From Paucibacter_B soli (GTDB lineage: Bacteria; Pseudomonadota; Gammaproteobacteria; Burkholderiales; Burkholderiaceae_C), in assembly GCF_037482845.1 (NCBI RefSeq), contig NZ_JBBHJW010000006.1, positions 62,001-126,000 on the forward strand: 64,000 nt of DNA, read 5' to 3'. The notes below the pieces were generated by a model. That model made no database searches. It saw nothing but the letters and a program-made list of their open reading frames with translations, and was not told the origin of the DNA. Below, piece by piece: positions 25,138 through 34,721 of this stretch (positions are counted from its first letter, which is position 1; each line of letters starts with the position of its first letter). Both the position numbers and the translations under genes were made by a program.

Positions 25138-25909
25138 GTTGATACACGAGGATTGGCTGCGCCCCGACTGGCAACTGCCCGCCGACTGGCCGGCCATCCG
25201 CGCCTTCATGACGACGCGGGCCGGCGGCGTCAGCCAGGGCGCGCATGCCAGCATGAACCTGGGCCGCGCCGTCGAGGACGAGCCGGCCGCGGTGGCCGCC
25301 AACCGGGCCTTGCTGGCACAGGCCCTGGGTGCGCCGGCGGTGTTTCTGCACCAGGTGCATGGCGCCGATGTCTTGACGCTGGACCGCACGCACCTGGATG
25401 GTGAGCGGCCCGTTTTTGATGCCGCCATCAGCACCACCGTGGGGCTGGGCTGTGCCATCCAGGTGGCGGACTGCCTGCCGGTGCTGTTCGCCGCGCGTGG
25501 CGGGGTGGGCGGCGCCCATGCGGGCTGGCGCGGGCTGGCGGCCGGGGTGCTGGAGCACACCGTGGCGGCGCTCTGCGAGGCCAGCGGCAGCGCCCCGGAC
25601 GAGCTCTATGCCTGGCTGGGCCCCTGCATAGGGCCGCAGCGTTTCGAGGTGGGCGCCGAGGTGCTGCAGGCCTTTGGCAGCGCTGCGGCGGCGCCCGATG
25701 CGCGCTTCTTCACCTACCGCGCCAACGCCGCGGGCGAGCCGCGCTGGCTGGCCAATCTGCCGGCGCTGGCGCGTGCGCGTCTGAGTGCCGCGGGCCTGCG
25801 CCACATCAGCGGCGGCCACTGGTGCACGCTCAGCGAGCCCTCACGGTTCTTTTCCTTCCGCCACGAGCGGCTCGGCGGTCGCATGGCCGCTGCCATCAGC
25901 CTGGTTTGA
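25127..25909 (+). CDS. pgeF: Laccase-domain purine nucleoside phosphorylase / peptidoglycan editing factor
   Basis: The 260-residue protein belongs to the YfiH/PgeF (multi-copper polyphenol oxidoreductase) family. Key metal or active-site residues are in FLHQVHGADV (His), VADCLPVLF (Cys) and GAHAGWRGLAAGV (His). WLGPCIGPQRFEVG and SAGLRHISGGHWCTLSEP at the end are also family-typical. Members cleave purine nucleosides and remove misincorporated serine from peptidoglycan precursors. The start at 25127 gives an 11-base overlap with maiA. A longer start at 25091 is possible but extends into maiA. Its 3' end overlaps the convergent small gene by 69 bases. Confidence 0.9.
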   Translation: MRSELIHEDWLRPDWQLPADWPAIRAFMTTRAGGVSQGAHASMNLGRAVEDEPAAVAANRALLAQALGAPAVFLHQVHGADVLTLDRTHLDGERPVFDAAISTTVGLGCAIQVADCLPVLFAARGGVGGAHAGWRGLAAGVLEHTVAALCEASGSAPDELYAWLGPCIGPQRFEVGAEVLQAFGSAAAAPDARFFTYRANAAGEPRWLANLPALARARLSAAGLRHISGGHWCTLSEPSRFFSFRHERLGGRMAAAISLV

Positions 25910-26122
25910 CGGCTGTTTTGGGGCCTGGTCCGTGGCCTCGGCACGCCGCCTTGCGGCGCGCCGTGCCGGCGTGCCCAGCAGATAGAGCACGATGCTCACC
26001 GGCAGCGCGCCGTAGAGCGCAAAGGTGACGATGGCCCCCAGCACCGAGCCCTGGCTGCTGCTGGCCTCGGCCAGCGCCATCATCAGCGCCACATAGATCC
26101 AGGCGATCGCAACCAGGTACAT
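25841..26122 (-). CDS. Small membrane protein of unknown function
   Basis: The 93-residue protein starts MYLVAIAWIYVALMMALAEA and has a second helix GAIVTFALYGALPVSIVLYLLG. A cytoplasmic Arg-rich stretch and a variable Ala/Gln/Pro tail follow. Two helices with this wording are what I recall for a conserved small protein next to PHA or pgeF genes in Burkholderiales. The function is unknown. Its 3' end overlaps pgeF by 69 bases in the convergent direction, so the tail sequence is constrained by pgeF. It is divergent from phaC. Confidence 0.72.
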   Translation of the reverse strand: MYLVAIAWIYVALMMALAEASSSQGSVLGAIVTFALYGALPVSIVLYLLGTPARRAARRRAEATDQAPKQPSNQADGSGHATAEPLVAEGKEP

Positions 26123-26174
26123 CCGTGAAGCCCCGTCATAAGAAGGTAAGGATGCGAGGTTACAACAGCAACTA

Positions 26175-26190
26175 TGGCAAGCTTCTTGCC
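26175..26190 (+). promoter_or_regulatory. Sigma-54 type promoter upstream of phaC
   Basis: The sequence TGGCAAGCTTCTTGCC matches the -24/-12 consensus TGGCACG-N4-TTGC with one difference (A for C). The critical GG and GC dinucleotides are exactly ten bases apart. Transcription would start near 26201, leaving a leader of about 45 bases before the phaC start at 26247. The same bases form a small hairpin (GGCAAG/CTTGCC), so some of the similarity could be coincidental. No enhancer site was recognised. Confidence 0.5.
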
Positions 26191-26246
26191 TGGCTCTTGT
26201 CATGAGCCAGCGTGAGCAACAAGCAAGTTTCAGCCCAAGGAGACAC

Positions 26247-27956
26247 ATGAGGTCGAAGAAACAACAAGAGGCCAGCGGCAAGGCAGATCCCCTGACGCTG
26301 AATGCCGCCGCAGAGATGGCCGCAGGCCTGGGCGAAACGATGAAGACCCTGGCCGGCCTGCAGATTCCGATGCAAAGCCTGGCCGAGCTGCAGGCCGACT
26401 ACCTGAAGCAGGCGACGGCGCTGTGGAACAACTCCCTGTCCCCCGAAAAGGCGGCAGCCAAGCCCAAGCTGGGCGATCGACGCTTTGCCGCCGAGGCCTG
26501 GAGCGCCAGCCCGGCCTCCAGCTTCATGGCCCAGCTCTATCTGCTCAACGCGCAGACCCTGCAGCGCATGGCCGAGCAGGTGCAGGGCGATGCCAAGACG
26601 CGCGCGCGCATCCGTTTCTCGGTGCAGCAGTTCGTCGACGCCTCGGCGCCCAGCAACTTTCTGGCGCTAAATCCTGAGGCGCAGAGCCTGGCCCTGCAGA
26701 CCCAGGGCGAGAGCATCGCCAAGGGCATGCAGCTGCTGTGGGCCGATGTGCAGCGCGGCCGTGTCTCGCAGACCGACGAGGCCGCCTTCGAGGTGGGCCG
26801 CAATGTGGCCACCACCGCCGGCGACATCGTGTTCGAGAACGAGTTCTTCCAGCTCATCGAATACAAGCCGCTCACCAAGGAGGTGCACGAGCGGCCCTTT
26901 CTGCTGGTGCCGCCCTGCATCAACAAGTTCTACATCCTGGACCTGCAGCCGGATAACTCCTTGATCCGTTATGCGGTGGAGCAGGGCCATCGCACCTTTG
27001 TGGTGAGCTGGCGCAACCCGGACGAGAGCTGCAAGGCCTGGACCTGGGACGACTACATCGAGCATGCGCCCATCAAGGCGATCGAGGTGGTGCAGGCCAT
27101 CAGCGGCGCCAAGACCATCAACGCGCTGGGCTTCTGCGTCGGCGGCACCATACTCGCCACCGCGCTGGCGGTGCTGGCGGCGCGCGGCCAGCATCCGGTG
27201 GAAAGCCTGACGCTGCTGACCACGCTGATCGATTTCTCCAGCAACGGCGTGCTCGACCTGTTCGTCGACGAGGCCTCGGTGAAGCTGCGCGAGATGACGC
27301 TGGGCCCCGATGCGCCCAAGGGCCCGGGCCTGCTGAAGGGCCAGGAGCTGGCCACCACCTTCAGCTTCCTGCGCCCCAACGACCTGGTGTGGAACTATGT
27401 GGTGGGCAACTACCTCAAGGGTGAGGCGCCACCGGCCTTTGACCTGCTGTACTGGAACGGCGACTCCACCAACCTGCCCGGCCCGATGTACTGCTGGTAC
27501 CTGCGCCACACCTATCTGCAGAACGAACTGAAGATCCCGGGCCAGCTCGAGGTCTGCGGCGAGGCCATCGACCTCGGCAAGATCAAGGCGCCGGTCTATA
27601 TCTACGGCTCGCGCGAGGACCATATCGTGCCCTGGGACAGCGCCTACCGCAGCACCCAGGTGTTCAGCGGCAAGAAGCGCTTCGTGCTGGGCGCCTCGGG
27701 CCATATCGCCGGCGTCATCAACCCGCCGGCCAAGGGCAAGCGCAGCCACTGGGTCGGCAAGACGGCGGCCCTGCCCGCGAGCGCCAACGAGTGGCTGGAC
27801 AGCGCCGTGGAGCATCCCGGCAGCTGGTGGACCGATTGGTCGCAATGGCTGGCCGCGCATGCCGGCGCGATGAAGCCCGCACCCAAGGCGCCGGGCAATC
27901 GCAGCTACAAGGCGATCGAGCCGGCACCGGGCCGCTACGTCAAACAAAAAGCCTGA
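26247..27956 (+). CDS. phaC: Class I poly(R)-hydroxyalkanoic acid synthase
   Basis: The 569-residue enzyme polymerises (R)-3-hydroxybutyryl-CoA into polyester on granule surfaces. The N-terminal domain (to about 190) precedes an alpha/beta-hydrolase core. The lipase-like box is GFCVGG with nucleophile C297. The aspartate is D458 in SREDHIVP and the histidine H486 in SGHIAGV. The spacings of 161 and 28 residues equal those of the Cupriavidus necator enzyme (C319, D480, H508). The start at 26247 has AAGGAGA four bases upstream. An ATG at 26202 would lie at the predicted transcription start. phaA and phaB follow. Confidence 0.97.
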   Translation: MRSKKQQEASGKADPLTLNAAAEMAAGLGETMKTLAGLQIPMQSLAELQADYLKQATALWNNSLSPEKAAAKPKLGDRRFAAEAWSASPASSFMAQLYLLNAQTLQRMAEQVQGDAKTRARIRFSVQQFVDASAPSNFLALNPEAQSLALQTQGESIAKGMQLLWADVQRGRVSQTDEAAFEVGRNVATTAGDIVFENEFFQLIEYKPLTKEVHERPFLLVPPCINKFYILDLQPDNSLIRYAVEQGHRTFVVSWRNPDESCKAWTWDDYIEHAPIKAIEVVQAISGAKTINALGFCVGGTILATALAVLAARGQHPVESLTLLTTLIDFSSNGVLDLFVDEASVKLREMTLGPDAPKGPGLLKGQELATTFSFLRPNDLVWNYVVGNYLKGEAPPAFDLLYWNGDSTNLPGPMYCWYLRHTYLQNELKIPGQLEVCGEAIDLGKIKAPVYIYGSREDHIVPWDSAYRSTQVFSGKKRFVLGASGHIAGVINPPAKGKRSHWVGKTAALPASANEWLDSAVEHPGSWWTDWSQWLAAHAGAMKPAPKAPGNRSYKAIEPAPGRYVKQKA

Positions 27957-27970
27957 ACAAGGCTTTGTTT
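27946..27970 (+). terminator. Possible attenuator overlapping the phaC stop
   Basis: AAAGCC, loop TGAACAA, GGCTTT followed by GTTT forms a six-base-pair stem that includes the phaC stop codon. It could act as a weak intrinsic terminator and reduce phaA-phaB transcription relative to phaC. The stem is short and A/T-rich at its base, so the assignment is tentative. Confidence 0.35.
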
Positions 27971-27997
27971 CCGCATCTCACACTGGAGTAGACAAAC

Positions 27998-29179
27998 ATG
28001 AGCACCGACATCGTCATCGTCGCCGCCGCGCGCACCGCCATCGGCAAGTTCGGCGGCACGCTCGCCAAGACCCCGGCCCCCGAGCTGGGTGCCGTGGTGG
28101 TGAAGGAGCTGCTGCGGCGCAGCGGCCTGGAGGCCGGCCAGATCGGCGAGCTGATCCTGGGCCAGGTGCTCACCGCCGGCTCGGGCCAGAACCCGGCGCG
28201 CCAGACCGTCATCAAGGCCGGCCTGCCCAATAGCGTGCCGGCCATGACCATCAACAAGGTCTGTGGCTCGGGTCTGAAGGCGGTGATGCTGGCCGCGCAG
28301 GCGATTCGCGATGGCGACTCCGAGATCGTGATTGCCGGCGGCCAGGAGAACATGAGCCTGGCACCGCATGTGCTACCGGGCTCGCGCGATGGCCAGCGCA
28401 TGGGCGACTGGAAGCTGGTCGACACCATGATCGTCGACGGCCTCTGGGACGTCTACAACCAGTACCACATGGGCATCACGGCCGAAAACGTGGCCAAGGC
28501 CTACGGCATCAGCCGCGAGGCACAGGATGCGCTGGCGCTGGGCTCGCAGCAAAAGGCCGCCGCGGCGCAGGACGCCGGCCGCTTCAAGGACGAGATCGCC
28601 GCCGTCACGATCCCGCAGAAAAAGGGCGATGCGATCGTCTTTGACGCCGACGAGTTCATCAATCGCAAGAGCAATGCCGAGGCCCTGGCGGGCCTGCGCC
28701 CGGCCTTCGACAAGGCCGGCAGCGTCACCGCCGGCAATGCCTCCGGGCTGAACGACGGCGCGGCCGGCCTGCTGCTGATGAGCGCGGCCAAGGCCGCGGC
28801 CCTGGGCCTGACGCCGCTGGCGCGGATTGCCTCCTACGCCAGCGCCGGCCTGGACCCCGCCACCATGGGCATGGGCCCGGTGCCAGCGGCGCGCAAGGCG
28901 CTGGAGCGCGCCGGCTGGAAGCCGCAAGACCTGGACCTCTTGGAAATCAACGAGGCCTTTGCGGCCCAGGCCTGCGCGGTGCATCAGGAGATGGGCTGGG
29001 ACCTCGGTCGCGTCAACGTCAACGGCGGCGCCATCGCGCTGGGCCATCCGATCGGCGCCTCGGGCGCGCGCATCCTGGTGACGCTGCTGCACGAGATGCA
29101 GCGCCGCGACGCGAAAAAAGGCATTGCCTCGCTGTGCATCGGCGGCGGCATGGGCGTGGCGCTGACGGTGGAGCGCTGA
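27998..29179 (+). CDS. phaA: Acetyl-CoA acetyltransferase (beta-ketothiolase)
   Basis: The 393-residue thiolase condenses two acetyl-CoA to acetoacetyl-CoA, the first step of polyhydroxybutyrate synthesis. The nucleophilic cysteine is C89 in NKVCGSGLKA. The other catalytic residues are the histidine of GGAIALGHPIGASGARI and the cysteine of SLCIGGGMG near the C-terminus. ITAENVAKAYGISREAQD and EINEAFAAQA are further thiolase signatures. Length and motifs match biosynthetic thiolases closely. It starts 41 bases after phaC with a GGAG-type ribosome-binding site (CTGGAGTAG). Confidence 0.96.
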   Translation: MSTDIVIVAAARTAIGKFGGTLAKTPAPELGAVVVKELLRRSGLEAGQIGELILGQVLTAGSGQNPARQTVIKAGLPNSVPAMTINKVCGSGLKAVMLAAQAIRDGDSEIVIAGGQENMSLAPHVLPGSRDGQRMGDWKLVDTMIVDGLWDVYNQYHMGITAENVAKAYGISREAQDALALGSQQKAAAAQDAGRFKDEIAAVTIPQKKGDAIVFDADEFINRKSNAEALAGLRPAFDKAGSVTAGNASGLNDGAAGLLLMSAAKAAALGLTPLARIASYASAGLDPATMGMGPVPAARKALERAGWKPQDLDLLEINEAFAAQACAVHQEMGWDLGRVNVNGGAIALGHPIGASGARILVTLLHEMQRRDAKKGIASLCIGGGMGVALTVER

Positions 29180-29350
29180 GCTCGGGAGTTTCACCCATAG
29201 GGGCAACCCGCTTGACCCCCAGCGGGGCTTGGCGGAGCCTAGGGACGCGTCTTCTTCGATAGTGAGACCGTCCGTGGGGGTGCAGAGGACGCGGCACCCG
29301 CGCGGACAACAGCAGCAAGCAAGCAAGCCATGGAGGCGAAGGAGATTCAT

Positions 29351-30088
29351 ATGAGCCAGAAGATTGCATACGTGACCGGCGGCATGGGTGGCATCGGCAC
29401 CGCGATGTGCCAGCGCCTGCACAAGGAAGGCTTCAAGGTCATAGCGGGCTGCGGCCCCAGCCGTGATTTCGACAAATGGATCAGCGAGCAGGCTGCGCTG
29501 GGCTACACCTTCCACGTCTCGGTGGGCAATGTGGCCGACTGGGATTCCACCGTCGCCGCCTTTGCCAAGGTCAAGGCCGAGCATGGCCCCATCGACGTGC
29601 TGGTGAACAACGCCGGCATCACGCGCGACGGCATGTTCCGCAAGATGAGCCGCGCCGACTGGGACGCGGTGATCGACACCAACCTAAACTCGATGTTCAA
29701 CGTCACCAAGCAGGTGATCGAGGACATGCTGGACCGGGGCTGGGGCCGCATCATCAACATCTCCTCGGTGAACGGCGAGAAGGGACAGTTCGGCCAGACC
29801 AACTATTCCGCCGCCAAGGCCGGCATGCACGGCTTCACGATGGCGCTGGCGCAGGAAGTGGCGAGCAAGGGCGTGACGGTCAACACCGTGAGCCCGGGCT
29901 ATATCGGCACCGACATGGTCAAGGCGATCCGCCAGGACGTGCTCGACAAGATCATCCAGACCATCCCCATCAAGCGCCTCGGCACCCCCGAGGAAATCGC
30001 CGCCATCGTGGCCTGGCTGGCGGGCGAGGACTCCGGCTTCACCACCGGTGCCGACTTCTCCTGCAATGGTGGGTTGCACATGGGGTGA
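29351..30088 (+). CDS. phaB: Acetoacetyl-CoA reductase
   Basis: The 245-residue short-chain dehydrogenase reduces acetoacetyl-CoA to (R)-3-hydroxybutyryl-CoA with NADPH. It has the cofactor motif TGGMGGIG at residues 8-15, NNAGITRD, and the catalytic Ser-Tyr-Lys in ISSVNGEKGQFGQTNYSAAK. GPSRDFDKWISEQ is typical of the PhaB subfamily. The start at 29351 has GGAG ten bases upstream. The 171-base gap from phaA contains short GC-rich dyads such as CCCC/GGGG near 29214-29225 but no recognisable gene, so phaB might have its own control. Confidence 0.96.
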   Translation: MSQKIAYVTGGMGGIGTAMCQRLHKEGFKVIAGCGPSRDFDKWISEQAALGYTFHVSVGNVADWDSTVAAFAKVKAEHGPIDVLVNNAGITRDGMFRKMSRADWDAVIDTNLNSMFNVTKQVIEDMLDRGWGRIINISSVNGEKGQFGQTNYSAAKAGMHGFTMALAQEVASKGVTVNTVSPGYIGTDMVKAIRQDVLDKIIQTIPIKRLGTPEEIAAIVAWLAGEDSGFTTGADFSCNGGLHMG

Positions 30089-30099
30089 GTTGCGAGCGA

Positions 30100-30120
30100 G
30101 GACAGTCCTGAGGACTGTCC
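30100..30120 (+). terminator. Hairpin after phaB
   Basis: A perfect nine-base-pair stem GGACAGTCC/GGACTGTCC with loop TGA lies 11 bases after the phaB stop. There is no T-tract after it, so it may stabilise the 3' end or pause transcription rather than terminate by itself. Confidence 0.45.
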
Positions 30121-30130
30121 GACCCGCAAC

Positions 30131-30240
30131 GAACGACAGCCCACATCTCGTGTGGGCTGGCCGGGGAAAGAACGCCGGTCCACGTCTTGCGTGGGCCGGC
30201 CGTGGGAAAGAACGACAGCCCACATCTTGCGTGGGCCGTC
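30131..30240. repeat. Three tandem hairpin repeats, 39-40 base period
   Basis: Three similar units contain the hairpins at 30139-30157, 30174-30200 and 30218-30236. Each has the core CCAC, a seven-base loop (ATCTCGT, GTCTTGC, ATCTTGC) and GTGG. In each unit the stem extends to about ten base pairs with one mismatch or wobble. The units are joined by the spacer GAAAGAACG or close variants. They fill the gap between phaB and the convergent PEP-CTERM gene. This is not a CRISPR array: the repeats are imperfect and contiguous, and no unique spacers separate them. Confidence 0.7.
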
Positions 30241-30243
30241 CCT

Positions 30244-31026
30244 TCAATTGGCCTTGCCGCGACCGCGCAGCTTCAGCGAGCCCACGACGAGCAGACCCAG
30301 GGCCAGGCTGGCCCAGGTGCTGGGCTCGGGCACGGCCGAGATGTTGTAGGTCACGTCCTGCGAGAAGCTGCTGCCCTCAAAGGGGCCCGAGCCATGCGTC
30401 AGCGTGGTGACATGCAACTGGTGCTGGCCGTAGGAGAGCGGCTGCATCGCCACCAGGTAGCCGTCCACAATGGCCGGCACCACCGATTCCGGCACGCCGG
30501 CGATGTTGTTGGCGCCGAAGCTGAGCGGGAACAAGGGCGAGTGCTGGCGGAACTGTTCCAGTGAACTGAAACCCGCCGGCATCAGCGCCGGTGCCCCGTC
30601 GACGGTCAGGCTTAGCATGGGGTTGACGCCCTGCACATTGGCCGCCTCCTGGCGGATCGCCGCTTCGGTCATGAGGCTGCCGCCCATCCAGTCGATCACG
30701 CTGGTGAGATTGATCACCAGGCTCTGGTCCGTGCGCACCGTGAGATTGCGAACCACCGGGTCCGTGGTGAACGATCCGCCCAGGAAGAAGAAGGCGCCCT
30801 GGTCACCGGCCGCGGCATTGGCGCCACTGTCATCCAGCATCGGGTTGCTGTCGGCTGGGTATTTGATGGCCCACTGACCAAACTGGGCCGCGATATAGCT
30901 CTGGCTCAGCTGTGCCACAGGGGCATCGGGCGCGATCAGCTGTTGCGCCAGCACGGGGCCGGTGCCGATGGCGAGCAGGGTGGCCGAAGCCAGCCCGATC
31001 AGAGTGCGCTTGACGATGATGGACAT
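30244..31026 (-). CDS. PEP-CTERM sorting-domain protein
   Basis: The 260-residue exported protein has a signal peptide (VKRTLIGLASATLLAIGTGPVLA) and a C-terminal PEP-CTERM signal. That signal is VPEPSTW, then a helix LALGLLVVGSL and an Arg/Lys-rich tail (KLRGRGKAN). Such proteins are recognised and cleaved by an exosortase (EpsH/XrtA) and usually reach the cell surface or exopolysaccharide. The body (residues 25-230) is rich in Asn, Ser and hydrophobic beta-like strands and is not recognised. No exosortase gene lies in the window. The promoter must lie in 31027-31399. Confidence 0.9.
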   Translation of the reverse strand: MSIIVKRTLIGLASATLLAIGTGPVLAQQLIAPDAPVAQLSQSYIAAQFGQWAIKYPADSNPMLDDSGANAAAGDQGAFFFLGGSFTTDPVVRNLTVRTDQSLVINLTSVIDWMGGSLMTEAAIRQEAANVQGVNPMLSLTVDGAPALMPAGFSSLEQFRQHSPLFPLSFGANNIAGVPESVVPAIVDGYLVAMQPLSYGQHQLHVTTLTHGSGPFEGSSFSQDVTYNISAVPEPSTWASLALGLLVVGSLKLRGRGKAN

Positions 31027-31146
31027 GTCGTTCTCCCTAGGGACGAGGGGTTGAGGCTGGCGGACGCTGCTGCTGCCAGTGCCACGGCGTCTTGAACGAT
31101 GTCTTGAGGCCGTGGCGGGACTGTCGCGTCGATCGGGCGGGCCGTC

Positions 31147-31182
31147 CTGAAAGCGCCTGAAGCAGGGCTGAAACTTGCTGAA
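31147..31182 (+). promoter_or_regulatory. Four direct CTGAA repeats at helical spacing
   Basis: CTGAA begins at 31147, 31157, 31168 and 31178, so the period is 10-11 bases, one turn of the DNA helix. Three of the four copies are followed by A and one by G. Direct repeats at this spacing are typical of tandem binding by winged-helix (OmpR/PhoB-type) regulators. A protein with such a winged helix is encoded at 34722. Confidence 0.55.
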
Positions 31183-31229
31183 AGTGCAGGGCCGCTGACA
31201 TGACGAGTTCGGGACGCGCGCGCGGCGGT

Positions 31230-31255
31230 TTCAGAAGGCTTCAGCACGGTTTCAG
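31230..31255 (-). promoter_or_regulatory. Three direct CTGAA repeats on the opposite strand
   Basis: TTCAG, the complement of CTGAA, begins at 31230, 31240 and 31251, again with a 10-11 base period. On the minus strand two copies extend to CTGAAACCG and one is CTGAAGCC. The array faces the four-copy array across about 47 bases. Together the two arrays could bind regulator oligomers on both sides of a divergent promoter. Confidence 0.55.
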
Positions 31256-31399
31256 GGCGTTTTATGACGGGCCGGCAGTTGGGGATGATGATGCAGCCAT
31301 GGCGTCGCACAAGGTCTTTGCGGGTCACTCAGGGTTGATGCCCTCGCGCGGCGGCCCGGACTGCTTATGCTGCGGGAGGCCCCTTGCTTGGAGTACACG

Positions 31400-34375
<2,976 letters not shown>

Positions 34376-34378
34376 GCC

Positions 34379-34714
34379 ATGAACATCGCAGTGATTGACA
34401 CCCTTACCTTCGAGGCCCTGCAAGCCCATGCCGGGGCCGACTTCGTGCTGACCCTGCTGGACGCCTTTGCGGAAGAATCGCCGCAGCTGCTGGACGCGCT
34501 GCGCCAGGCGCTGCGGCAGCAGGATGGCGAGCGCTTCGAGACGGCGGCGCACACCTTGAAGAGCAATTGCGTGACCTTTGGCGCCACCCGCCTGGCCGAG
34601 GCAGCTGCCTGGCTGGAGTGCCAAGGGCCCGCGGTGGATGCCGGCTGTATCGATTTGCTGGCGGCGGAGCTGGCCGCGCTGCTGCCGGCCCTGCGGGCGC
34701 TGGCGAGCCGCTGA
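34379..34714 (+). CDS. Hpt phosphotransfer protein
   Basis: The 111-residue all-helical protein is a free-standing histidine phosphotransfer domain. The phospho-histidine is H58 in AAHTLKSNC, with the surrounding pattern (F..AAH.LKS....GA..L) typical of the family. It starts three bases after the hybrid kinase stop and ends seven bases before the response-regulator gene. It is almost certainly the shuttle between D917 of the kinase and D184 of the regulator. Confidence 0.92.
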   Translation: MNIAVIDTLTFEALQAHAGADFVLTLLDAFAEESPQLLDALRQALRQQDGERFETAAHTLKSNCVTFGATRLAEAAAWLECQGPAVDAGCIDLLAAELAALLPALRALASR

Positions 34715-34721
34715 GGTGGAC

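Larger units (their letters stand above)
31027..31399. other. Divergent regulatory region, PEP-CTERM gene / hybrid kinase gene
   Basis: This 373-base stretch has no convincing gene. It separates the leftward PEP-CTERM gene from the rightward hybrid kinase gene and contains two arrays of CTGAA repeats (31147-31182 and 31230-31255). Nothing else with clear structure was seen. A -24-like TGGCAC on the minus strand lacks a correctly spaced -12 element. Confidence 0.6.

Noticed and set aside
30131..30240. Possible CRISPR array
   Set aside because: The repeats are imperfect and directly joined, there are no unique spacers of constant length, and no cas genes are present.
31076..31093. Possible sigma-54 promoter for the PEP-CTERM gene on the minus strand (TGGCAC element)
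   Set aside because: The -24-like TGGCAC is good, but no GC dinucleotide lies at the required ten-base spacing (the nearest are at eight and eleven).
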